A stretch of 64,000 nucleotides of DNA from Norana najaformis (lineage: Eukaryota; Annelida; Clitellata; Crassiclitellata; Hormogastridae). Positions 39,101 to 42,559 of this stretch are shown here, piece after piece (the first letter of the stretch is position 1; every line of letters begins with the position of its first letter). The DNA lies in assembly GCA_964023275.1 (NCBI GenBank), contig OZ029914.1:46826530-46890529 (forward strand), in the 5' to 3' direction. The notes below the pieces were generated by a model. The model saw only the letters and a program-made list of their open reading frames with translations. It was not told the DNA's origin and did not search any database. Made by a program: the position numbers and the translations under genes.

Positions 39101-40752
39101 CATATTCGTGTTCAGCACATACAAATTGATAAGAACTGACTAATTTCATTTCAGTAACATGACTGTTGTAAAAATTTGTTGTCCAGTGTTACTTACTGAT
39201 TGACTGAAACGGTGGGTCACTGAAGCTGATTCCATCGCTGCACCACAAGCAGATTAAACACCTTAATAAACTTTAAAACATCCAAACATTTGTTGGTTCT
39301 TATGGTGGTTTTTAATCATTCTCCTGATTTTCTCGCCTGTTCTGCTTTTCTTCTGCTAAATTTGAGACTGGCATGTCCAACTTAGTAAGTTCTAGTTCGG
39401 GAATTTCTTATTACATTCAGCCAATAGTTACTGCATTCATTTGTTTTTGGACTGGGCATTTGCATTTGTATTGCAAAAAAAAAATTAAACGTAAAGACTT
39501 AAAAAAATTATTGGTGGACAGGTGAATAATCTTAAGGTTACAACTTTTTACTCGTTATTTTTGATTTCTAAACTGTTGGATTTATAAATAAGTTCAAGCA
39601 AGTAAGAAGTAAGAGCTGCTGAAAGAAATTACTATGCTGACGGATTATGATTGTTAAAATGCTAAAATGACCTCATAAAAACCTGGGTTGACTTCATTGT
39701 AGAACACGGAATTGAATAATAAATTTATCATTGTCATCTTATTTATAATTCAATCTCACAGTTAAAGACTTTGAACCAAGCCAATATTTATGGAGGAGTT
39801 TTTTGTCTCTTAATCTAACTGCTAGCTGGAGTTTTTAAACATGTAGGAAATTTGTTTACCTGCTTAATGTACTCTGGATGGTCAGCTAAGGCTGATAAGG
39901 TGGACATGAAAAAACAATCGCTGCCTTCACCCTTCTTAACGCAGTACCCGTTGATGGCATCTCCAAATAGTCTGACGTTTGAAGTTAAATCCTATTAAAA
40001 GTCAAAATCCACACAGACGAATACAAATGCTTTGCGACTGTAATAGTGGTTGTAATTTGAAATATTTATTTCGCCGCTTCAAGAGAAACCAATCAGAGAC
40101 GCTCACTAAGATAACCTAGGCGATGTTAAACGTCATTAAGAACAGAAAGTTCATTAGTTTTTGCAGGCAATGGTCAGATAACTAGAAAAGTCACCATTAG
40201 TGGGTGCCGCATACACGTAGAGCTCAACCAACTGATTAGTATAAAGTCGGTGCACTTATGTAGTGGGTGGTAGTTGAGCAGAAATCTTGAAATGTCTTTT
40301 AGTGAGAAACATCAAGCTTTGGCTTGACAGCCCAGCAAAATAACTATAAGACAATCGTATTATCGTTTTAAAAACAAACCACGTTCTATTTAGAGGTTAC
40401 TGAGATAGTTTAATCCTACCATTGGCCTCTTCCATGTGAGTTTGATAGGTTCGCCATCCCTGTCTTCCTGAAACACGTGTGGGAATGTTGTATCTGTCCA
40501 TGGCTGCCCAGTAGTTGCTTTTGGTTTCCGCATTGTATGCGCGTCATAAGGCAGGAACTGACGAGCTTTTAATGTCCTTTCGTGACGGCCTAGGACCAGA
40601 CTTGGTGCAGACAATAAGTCTGTTTGTTCTCGCTCTTCTATTTTCAACTTTTTATTAGCAACAACATTATCCGAGACGACATTGCTTGATTCAGCTTCCG
40701 GAATAGAAGGAGAAACCTGCCCTGTAAACTCCTTCGAACAACAGGCGCCCAT
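985..40752 (-). CDS. Calpain-type cysteine protease with six tandem domain-III (C2-like) modules, 29 exons
   Basis: Split gene read on the minus strand. Exons 1-6 (40752-40420, 39991-39860, 36770-36568, 35454-35262, 34378-34331, 32779-32488) encode the N-terminus and papain-like catalytic domain. Exons 7-29 encode six domain-III modules and end at a TGA at 985-987. All junctions are GT/AG, all phases match, and the total is 4,167 nt (1,388 residues plus stop). Triad residues are Cys137 (GSDCFF), His294 (LLHGYS) and Asn318 (RNLWGE). Their spacing of 157 and 24 residues equals that of vertebrate calpain-2 (Cys105, His262, Asn286). There is no penta-EF-hand domain, so this is an atypical calpain; the multiple C2-like modules suggest calcium- or lipid-dependent membrane work (inference). 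An upstream in-frame ATG at 40782 would add ten residues. An AATAAA lies at 808-813 (minus). Odd points: the oxyanion Gln is Lys131, Cys-Trp is Cys-Phe, and the tryptophan-rich stretch after the active-site Asn is lost. No expression evidence is available. Confidence 0.9.
1807..3015. other. Calpain intron (module 6, A-C)
   Basis: Pyrimidine-rich on the plus strand between about 2000 and 2640. No coding similarity is recognised; short open frames here show no family features. Confidence 0.4.
3628..3707 (-). CDS. Calpain linker exon D5
   Basis: An 80-bp exon, phase 2-1, with a strong pyrimidine tract (TTCTTTTTTCTAG) and a GTAAGT donor. It encodes PLTEKSCLFVREAENILEF and does not resemble linkers D1-D4. 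It is called because module 5 ends in phase 2, module 6 starts in phase 1, and this is the one well-formed exon I found between them that bridges the phases. Less certain than the others. Confidence 0.6.
4426..10995 (-). CDS. Calpain domain-III module 5 (type beta, oldest copy)
   Basis: Exon A 10888-10995 (VLNIFGEWKDETSVDHW, 6 bp longer than in modules 2 and 4), exon C 9537-9634 (DIKGSEKPVTLTLQLRC), exon B 4426-4643 (QYELMPGNYLILPF, AFCIRLSASSQVKC). Introns still align to those of module 4 but have their own insertions: two LINE fragments and a complete CACTGG-ended transposon between B and C, and a 265-bp repeat beside exon C. Residues about 1077-1218. Confidence 0.83.
5168..5593 (-). pseudogene. 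5'-truncated LINE, 3' end of reverse-transcriptase ORF
   Basis: A minus-strand open frame of about 139 codons ends the ORF2-type protein: LAFEMYCYRRILHLNW, KLRLFGHICRMDDNRK, RRGRPNREWTDDIRDW. This pattern is typical of the C-terminus of endonuclease-reverse transcriptases. A short (ATG/ATGATG)n tail follows at 5165-5180, as expected of a non-LTR retroposon. It lies in the calpain module-5 B-C intron and is absent from the matching introns of modules 2 and 4. Confidence 0.75.
5860..6310 (-). pseudogene. LINE fragment, C-terminal reverse-transcriptase region
   Basis: Minus-strand frame with LQRHSVRMIAW, then HINKYQISLFMFRYYQNALP, and GPSIWNSIPKNLL. This is the common C-terminal tail of Jockey/CR1/L2-like LINEs ('LQ.RA.R.I', 'F.Y...N.LP..F', 'GP..WN.LP'). 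The 5' end is lost. Same intron as the neighbouring LINE piece. Confidence 0.7.
6470..9093 (+). mobile_element. Complete CACTGG-ended DNA transposon, copy 1 (2,624 bp)
   Basis: Ends are inverted repeats: 12 perfect bases, CACTGGCCAACA / TGTTGGCCAGTG. Flanking TAA at 6467-6469 and 9094-9096 is a 3-bp target duplication. The empty site can be read in the paralogous introns near 19650 and 27990. Termini and duplication length resemble CACTA/EnSpm (CMC) elements, but I cannot assign the superfamily firmly. It encodes one transposase-like ORF. Confidence 0.85.
7074..8777 (+). CDS. Transposase-like protein, zinc-finger N-terminus (567 aa)
   Basis: Single intact ORF inside the transposon. The N-terminus has Cys pairs in FCYICGEYT, VCKTCIEQL and DDCYFCMV, suggesting a ZAD- or treble-clef-like zinc finger. 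A Ser/Asp/Glu-rich stretch follows at about 150-180. The core has EWRLFINSSKRSLK, then VDLKMVNFLLGQQSGYTKYP, CFLCLWDSRAK, and EEQGERFHQDIKTMENRYQG near the end. Asp in 'VDLK', the CFLC pair and Glu in 'EQGERFHQ' are shared with the copy at 37283 and could be DDE catalytic elements (inference). Here the first candidate Asp is Asn ('FINSS' versus 'FVDSS'), so this copy may be inactive. AATAAA at 8890-8895. Confidence 0.75.
   Translation: MVTSRRSCINHPDIFCYICGEYTLKANRKPISEFVKRAYVGYFGVKLGDQDKQWAPHTVCKTCIEQLRHWTTGKRSCLKFGVPMVWREQINHFDDCYFCMVNIIGINRNNRHKLSYPDIPSARRPVPHSDIVPVPPFRELPQLSDDDTCMSNIGQDDESEESGGSDSDFQSTSHSERFDQIELSDLIRDLNLSKESSELLASRLKEKNALQPGTKITIYRNREKDLLPFFTEDNNLVFCNDISNLLKKIGLSDYSPNEWRLFINSSKRSLKCVLLNNGNKFGSIPIGHSTRMKEEYNAISLVLEKIKYKEHQWVICVDLKMVNFLLGQQSGYTKYPCFLCLWDSRAKHEHWTRKDWPSRKDMVVGAQNVIKESLVARDRIILPPLHIKLGLMKQFVRALNKEGSCFEYIVHKLPGITMEKLKAGIFDGPQIRQLMNDPLFIPSMNEIESCAWSSFLLVTKNFLGNKKADNYAQLVEDMLLHFNKLGCNMSIKVHYLHSHLDRFPENLGDFSEEQGERFHQDIKTMENRYQGRWDAHMMADYCWNIMRDCSGRCHTRKSYKRSFFGVE
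9206..9470 (-). repeat. Short interspersed repeat beside calpain exon C5
   Basis: About 265 bp absent from the aligned introns of modules 2 and 4. A second copy in the opposite orientation lies at about 41985-42165 (shared stretch around 'gtcaagaaccaagtccggttgcc'). No coding capacity. Probably SINE-like or a MITE; its ends were not resolved. Confidence 0.6.
11292..12727. mobile_element. Unclassified 1.43-kb insertion in calpain module-5 intron
   Basis: The aligned intron of module 4 runs straight from the equivalent of 11291 to that of 12728 (near 20905), so this block is an insertion here. It is pyrimidine-rich at the start and AT-rich at the end. I recognise no ORF family. A possible 4-bp 'taac' repeat flanks it, but that is weak. 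Confidence 0.5.
12787..14700 (-). pseudogene. LINE (CR1/L2-like) reverse transcriptase, 5'-truncated and frameshifted
   Basis: Two minus-strand frames. Frame one, 14651-13869, has ANYRPISNLNHISKLLER and SAAFDTVDHGILL. Frame two, 13752-12844, has QQYADDTQLYV (the YADD catalytic box), LGVTLDNSLTM and RIWNRLPW. A frame break falls between them near 13800, in the 'GVPQGS.LG' motif. A (TTTA)n-like stretch at 12789-12816 is the 3' tail. The element interrupts sequence that is continuous at 20950-21040 in calpain module 4, which fixes its ends to within tens of bases. Confidence 0.85.
15051..15133 (-). CDS. Calpain linker exon D4
   Basis: An 83-bp exon, phase 2-1, with NEYPVALYGNPDPPLYSM. It is more diverged than the other three linkers of this type. 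The donor GTAGAT is weaker than those of its paralogues. Confidence 0.72.
15502..20613 (-). CDS. Calpain domain-III module 4 (type beta)
   Basis: Exon A 20512-20613 (VLNIFGEWKGETAAG, NPKFLLTIP), exon C 19821-19918 (DIKGSEQQVTLVLQLRR), exon B 15502-15710 (KYEVMPGNYLLLPF, EFCIRILASSQVKC). Exon sizes (102, 98 and 209 bp) equal those of module 2. The C-B intron carries the same decayed transposase gene as module 2, plus a 0.76-kb insertion that module 2 lacks. Residues about 913-1049. Confidence 0.85.
16773..17535 (+). mobile_element. Copy-I-specific GC-rich retroposon-like insertion (763 bp)
   Basis: Copy II reads through without it (near 25843). It ends 'gcgctatacaaatttgaaattacaattacaattac', a short tandem 3' tail typical of SINEs and LINE 3' ends. 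The body around 16970-17340 is markedly GC-richer than its surroundings. No RT motif is visible. It inserted after the tandem duplication, inside the older transposase remnant. Confidence 0.65.
17539..19064 (+). pseudogene. Decayed transposase-like gene with DGCGGQNKN motif, copy I
   Basis: Plus-strand coding remnants in shifting frames: ERKTFRGNSGKP; YRMFYNVSVNNFNVGFSGP; then RGSNEVTSVVCHFLDQHLP and KVRLVSDGCGGQNKNNIIVG (18403-18460); FLPRDRVLVGIKKNYEPG; KIREHKGRVVIMTTGEVNYR. Stops and frameshifts break it. The acidic 'SDGCGGQNKNN' resembles the 'DNC/DGC-GQNKN' signature of a widespread invertebrate transposase-derived family (from memory). Frameshift positions differ from copy II, so decay continued after duplication. 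Confidence 0.65.
21406..21488 (-). CDS. Calpain linker exon D3
   Basis: An 83-bp exon, phase 2-1, with NEYPVALYGKPDPTFNSL between modules 3 and 4. Its donor is GTAAAT. Confidence 0.75.
21831..22980 (-). CDS. Calpain domain-III module 3 (type alpha)
   Basis: Exon A 22879-22980 (KVINILGEWHGKTAAG, NPRFILTIP), exon C 22316-22431 (NAVPVVIELTWYHENP), exon B 21831-22051 (STGDYLLVPYYY, SKSFCIRIF). Exon sizes (102, 116 and 221 bp) and phases equal those of module 1. This is the module-1 counterpart in the other tandem repeat. Residues about 739-885. Confidence 0.85.
23563..23806. repeat. 244-bp block identical to 31871-32114
   Basis: Within calpain introns. Read base by base, the two copies agree at every position, while flanks differ ('aacaaaagtcc' versus 'gacaaatgtcc' on the left, 'catgggatgaatt' versus 'catgtgacgaatt' on the right). 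Confidence 0.75.
24110..24192 (-). CDS. Calpain linker exon D2
   Basis: An 83-bp exon, phase 2-1, encoding the NVYPVALYGKPDPTFDSL linker between modules 2 and 3. The acceptor is GACAG and the donor GTAAGT. It lies just inside the left edge of the second 8-9 kb tandem repeat. Confidence 0.76.
24586..28947 (-). CDS. Calpain domain-III module 2 (type beta)
   Basis: Exon A 28846-28947 (VLNIFGEWKDETAGG, NPKFLLTIP), exon C 28167-28264 (DIKGSGQQETLVLQLRC), exon B 24586-24794 (KYELKPGKYLLLPF, AFCIRILASSEVEC). Phases are 1-1, 1-0 and 0-2. The 3.4-kb intron between C and B holds a decayed transposase gene on the other strand. Modules 4 and 5 have the same exon types and similar intron sequence. Residues about 575-711. 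Confidence 0.85.
25850..27405 (+). pseudogene. Decayed transposase-like gene with DGCGGQNKN motif, copy II
   Basis: Counterpart of 17539-19064 in the second tandem repeat, with the same order of remnants and the 'SDGCGGQNKN' stretch near 26720-26760. It carries different frameshifts and small gaps. No intact frame remains. Confidence 0.65.
29734..29816 (-). CDS. Calpain linker exon D1
   Basis: An 83-bp exon, phase 2-1, encoding a short linker with NEYPVALYGKPDPTFDSL between modules 1 and 2. Near-identical linkers occur at 24110-24192, 21406-21488 and 15051-15133. This recurrence in the right phase is the evidence that it is a real exon. It has no recognisable domain. Confidence 0.78.
30157..31279 (-). 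CDS. Calpain domain-III module 1 (type alpha)
   Basis: Three exons, phases 1-1, 1-0 and 0-2. Exon A (31178-31279) has KVINILGEWHGETAAG and NPRFILTIP, the 'G.W..G.TAGG...NPQF.L.I' start of domain III. Exon C (30642-30757) has VKAVPVVIEITRQQENP, the central strands, with an acidic DDNDD run. Exon B (30157-30377) has ATGDYLLLPYYY and SKSFCIRIF, the counterpart of 'L.PG.Y++VP...F.LRV'. The module covers roughly residues 401-547. Module 3 is its closest relative. Confidence 0.85.
31871..32114. repeat. 244-bp block identical to 23563-23806
   Basis: Partner of the block in copy I; it lies in the intron between calpain exon 6 and module 1. An open frame of 69 codons crosses it on the plus strand but has no recognised relatives. 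Confidence 0.75.
32488..32779 (-). CDS. Calpain exon 6: active-site asparagine and end of protease domain
   Basis: Begins VERPLKVTRLVKIRNLWGE, matching calpain 'LIRLRNPWG', with Asn318 and Trp320 kept and Pro changed to Leu. The usual 'W.G.WSD.S..W' stretch is replaced by a charged Arg/Glu-rich run. The end, GEFWIDMVDFFHRFKYIYVC, matches the calpain 'GEFWM...DF...F..L.IC' boundary into domain III. The donor GTAACT at 32487 leaves phase 1, as the next exon needs. Confidence 0.85.
33084..33999 (+). mobile_element. hAT transposon remnant (916 bp) with 8-bp target duplication
   Basis: Left end CAGAGCCGTTTTAAG and right end (reverse complement) CACGGCCTTCTTATC are imperfect inverted repeats of hAT type. 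Flanks are aataaaag (33076-33083) and aataaaaa (34000-34007), an 8-bp target duplication with one mismatch. It sits in calpain intron 5 and holds the C-terminal part of a hAT transposase. Confidence 0.8.
33390..33816 (+). pseudogene. hAT transposase C-terminal dimerisation domain fragment
   Basis: Plus-strand frame: SSDEIVSKAKALIEIYLSDL, then FPNVNIAFRIYVYIFGTSSE, GERSFSKLKLIKNYLRSTMG and QERLSSIALL, followed by an in-frame stop and then IENDLMRETTLEDIICDFA. This is the classic hAT C-terminal signature ('P.....R..L....TSA..ERSFSKLK.IK...RS.M...RL'). The N-terminal part is missing, and the in-frame stop at 33724 breaks it. Confidence 0.85.
34331..34378 (-). CDS. Calpain exon 5: active-site histidine (48-bp micro-exon)
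   Basis: Sixteen codons, ITDELLHGYSVTETLK, phase 0 at both ends with a GTAAGC donor. It aligns to calpain 'GLVKGHAYSVT' and supplies His294. The distance from Cys137 (157 residues) and to Asn318 (24 residues) equals that in calpain-2, which strongly supports this very small exon. Confidence 0.85.
34620..34750. repeat. (CATA/CATG)n microsatellite
   Basis: Tetranucleotide array with scattered substitutions, in calpain intron 4. Open frames on both strands here are by-products of the repeat. Confidence 0.9.
35262..35454 (-). CDS. Calpain exon 4: protease core
   Basis: Continues directly from exon 3 with LYGSYPKIAGDPSDFFRLLT, the counterpart of calpain 'LHGSYEAL..G...EA..DFTGG'. It then runs through PEKLFERIDSALKSGSIVLT and matches the segment before the active-site histidine. 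Acceptor phase 2, donor (GTAAGC) phase 0. Confidence 0.87.
35888..36047. repeat. 80-bp direct tandem duplication in calpain intron 3
   Basis: The unit from 'ctgtaatggtacgaactac' to 'gaaacttttcattaacat' occurs twice in succession, nearly identical. Confidence 0.85.
36367..36556 (+). repeat. tRNA-derived SINE
   Basis: The head reads like a tRNA gene: A box 'tagccgattggatag' and B box 'gggttcaagcctc', with the expected spacing. A unique body of about 100 bp and an (ATA)n tail follow. It lacks a proper 3' acceptor arm, so it is a SINE and not a working tRNA gene. Its tail stops about 12 bases before the donor of calpain exon 3, which lies on the opposite strand. Confidence 0.75.
36568..36770 (-). 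CDS. Calpain exon 3: protease core
   Basis: Encodes IFPEDAYETEPGKYTGIVHC, then RFWWMGEWLDVYTDDVLP and a segment ending LVEKALAR. These match the calpain signatures 'Y.GIF.FRFW..GEWV.V.VDD.LP' and 'LLEKAYAK'. The exon is phase 0 at its start and phase 2 at its end, joining exon 4 through a shared Arg codon. Its donor (AG|GTTCTT) is weak. The (ATA)n tail of a SINE ends about a dozen bases inside the following intron. Confidence 0.88.
36833..39188 (+). mobile_element. Complete CACTGG-ended DNA transposon, copy 2 (2,356 bp)
   Basis: Ends CACTGGTCAACA / TGTTGTCCAGTG (11 of 12 match as inverted repeats), flanked by TTA at 36830-36832 and 39189-39191. Same family as the element at 6470-9093, but shorter and clearly diverged. 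It lies in calpain intron 2. Confidence 0.85.
37283..38902 (+). pseudogene. Transposase-like protein, copy 2, C-terminal frameshift
   Basis: Open for 539 codons and homologous to the 567-aa ORF at 7074. It has FCYICGEVT and CCATCTTQL zinc-finger-like Cys pairs, then EWRLFVDSSTLSLKAVLL, GDLKVVAILMGLQQGYTKYM, CFLCEWDSRAR and EHGERFHQDIATMEQRYQGK. After 'RYQGK' a small indel throws it out of frame. The family C-terminus (MLADYCWTLRRDAPEQLYK) continues in another frame to a stop at 38973-38975. The first candidate catalytic Asp is kept here, unlike in copy 1. Confidence 0.75.
39860..39991 (-). CDS. Calpain exon 2: active-site cysteine
   Basis: Forty-four codons, phase 0 at both ends. The exon holds VRLFGDAINGY and then KKGEGSDCFFMSTLSALADH, the counterpart of calpain 'LF.DGA.RFD..QG.LGDCWFLAALASLA.HP'. 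The nucleophile is Cys137. The oxyanion-hole glutamine, six residues before the cysteine in calpains, is lysine here (Lys131), and the tryptophan after the cysteine is phenylalanine. Both changes sit in an otherwise well-kept motif. Confidence 0.9.
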
Positions 40753-40782
40753 TGCAATAAAATCTTGATGAATGTCAGACAT
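40420..40782 (-). CDS. Calpain exon 1: N-terminal region with possible lipid-anchor start
   Basis: The exon opens at an ATG at 40782, with a second in-frame ATG at 40752. From the second, the protein begins MGACCSKEF, which fits the myristoylation pattern M-G-x-x-x-S with adjacent cysteines 4 and 5 that could be palmitoylated. I favour this start for that reason, but the context does not prove it. About 80 low-complexity, probably disordered residues follow. Then comes PWTDTTFP...LTWKRPM, which matches the calpain pattern 'F.DP.FP ... W.RP' just before the protease core. The donor GTAGGA follows ATG at 40420 (phase 0). Confidence 0.8.
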
Positions 40783-40887
40783 CTGTCTTCATCAGTTTAC
40801 TAATCAAAACTACCACCACATAGACCAGGTTGGATGGACAGCACAGTTACCAGCTGGCTCATACGGGTTTTATGTTACTTGAACTGG

Positions 40888-41142
40888 GTCATTTTCAGAG
40901 TCCACTTCAGAGTAACTGTAGTGGACTTTGAAAACGACGCACTTCAACTATATATCAACAATGTACTTCCTCTTTCAGGGCATTTGCAGTTTATTTTTAC
41001 AATTATTGAATCATATTTAGATATATTTGTGTAAGACAGAAAAACTGACAGGCAAAGAGAGATTGAGATTCACATGTCCTGAAAGAGGAAGTACAACGTT
41101 GATATATAGTGGAAATGGGTCGTTTTCAAAGTCCACTACATT
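40888..41142. repeat. Nested palindrome upstream of the calpain start codon
   Basis: Inner hairpin: 'gtcattttcagagtccact' (40888-40906) pairs with 'agtggactttgaaaacgac' (40920-40938). Outer inverted repeat: 40917-40985 pairs with 41075-41142 at roughly 85-90% by eye. The outer end repeats 'gggtcgttttcaaagtccact'. It begins about 105 bp upstream of the 40782 ATG, so it lies in the promoter or 5' UTR. It may be a foldback MITE. Confidence 0.75.
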
Positions 41143-41724
41143 TAGTCTGAAGTCGCTCTTACCGTGATGTCCGATAAAAGTTTGTACGCGTTGCTTAGAT
41201 GCGTTACACAATAAATCACTTAGCTCTATAATAAATATCATGCTTATGAGATTATCGAGTAGGCCTATTAAAAATGCGCGACAATGCGATATTATATACA
41301 TGAAAACATTAATTTTTAGGTATGCTTGATATGGTACCTTAGGACCATAAATTAACGCAGATAAGAAGCTTCCTGTAAGAATTATCTTCACGCTAACATG
41401 AAGCAATGCAATATAAGTTTAATGCAGTGTAATGTACTGTGTATAAAGCGTATAAAGTATAAAGTACAGTATATATTATATATATATATATTATATATAA
41501 AGTGTTTCTTGCATAGTAAGTTGTCAGCGAGACTATCCAAATGATTGAAATCCGTGGAAAAATAACATGCCTTTTGCACTAGGAATTGTTGTAAATCAAC
41601 AGGTCAAAATAATCGTCTCCGAGCAAACAATTCATTTGGTAATAAAATGGAAATAGATCAATTTGAGGAGGATGGGAAACCATTATGTCTAGTCAGTTAT
41701 AGCTAGCAGTCATACACACGCCTA
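41143..41724. other. Non-coding DNA upstream of calpain
   Basis: AT-rich, with a (TA)n stretch at 41466-41500. I see nothing coding. Confidence 0.4.
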
Positions 41725-41880
41725 CGCTATATTTCGGAGATTTAAATCTCGGACTAGCTCGGTCCGTACTCGGAAACCTTAAATGGCGTCGTACCATCAA
41801 ACGGGCAGCGGTGGTGAAGCATCTCATAAGATTAATTCATTGAAAAAATGAGAAGATTCGAGGCCATACGGTCGCTATAG
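41725..41880 (+). repeat. SINE-like repeat, copy 1
   Basis: Shares 'ggtccgtactcgg...cttaaatggcgtc...gcagcggtggtgaagcatct' with 50240-50400 and, reversed, with 54500-54640. Only the 54.5-kb copy still has a tRNA-like head. Confidence 0.6.
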
Positions 41881-41984
41881 ACAAACGTGTGCATTTATGT
41901 TTTACGAAGGAAATATGCGGAGCTGACAGGCGAAGACATTGTATTGTTTTACTTCTCGTCACCACACGCATTATTGCGACTTCA

Positions 41985-42165
41985 TAGTCGTAAACACCAA
42001 ACTTCTAAAGCACTACTTAAAGCTAAGCGCAGGGTTCAGCTTATTCACCAGTCAGTGGGGTTGTCCAAAGTTGCCATGTCAAGAACCAAGTCCGGTTGCC
42101 AGGAGACCAGAGAGAGAAGGGGGAAAGGAACCGTTAGGATGGGCTGTGTTTAACTTGCGGTGCTA
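41985..42165 (+). repeat. Second copy of the 9.2-kb short repeat
   Basis: Matches 9206-9470 in reverse orientation over about 170 bp ('aagcgcagggtt', 'ccggttgccaggagaccag', 'aaggaaccgttaggatggg'). Confidence 0.6.
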
Positions 42166-42397
42166 GGCAACGCAGAAACGTTCTTGATAACATTTCAAGC
42201 ACACTGATTATAAAGCACTTTCGTTGAGGAAGTTCTGAACTTAAAAATACTGAATGAGATACATACACGGCGGTCGTGTAGTGTCTATCTGATTTTCAAT
42301 CTCTTTGCTTGTCAGTTTGTCATCATCATCGTCACCTTTTCCTTCACACGACAAATGCAACGCTACCTCCTATGGTTAATTAAAACGATTTATTTTT

Positions 42398-42549
42398 CAC
42401 CACCACCACCACCACCACCACCACCATCACCACCACCACCACCACCACCACCACCACCGCCACCACCGCCACCACCGCCACCACCACCACCACCACCACC
42501 ACCGCCACCACCACCACCACCACCAACCACCACCACCACCACCACCACC
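42398..42549. repeat. (CCA)n microsatellite, about 50 units
   Basis: Near-perfect triplet array with a few CGC and TCA interruptions. The proline-rich and tryptophan-rich frames over it are artefacts of the array. Confidence 0.95.
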
Positions 42550-42559
42550 TTGTCTTTCA

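Noticed and set aside
985..40782. The calpain as a pseudogene or as several separate genes
   Set aside because: All 29 exons join in phase with GT/AG sites and total an exact multiple of three, and no frame-breaking change was found.
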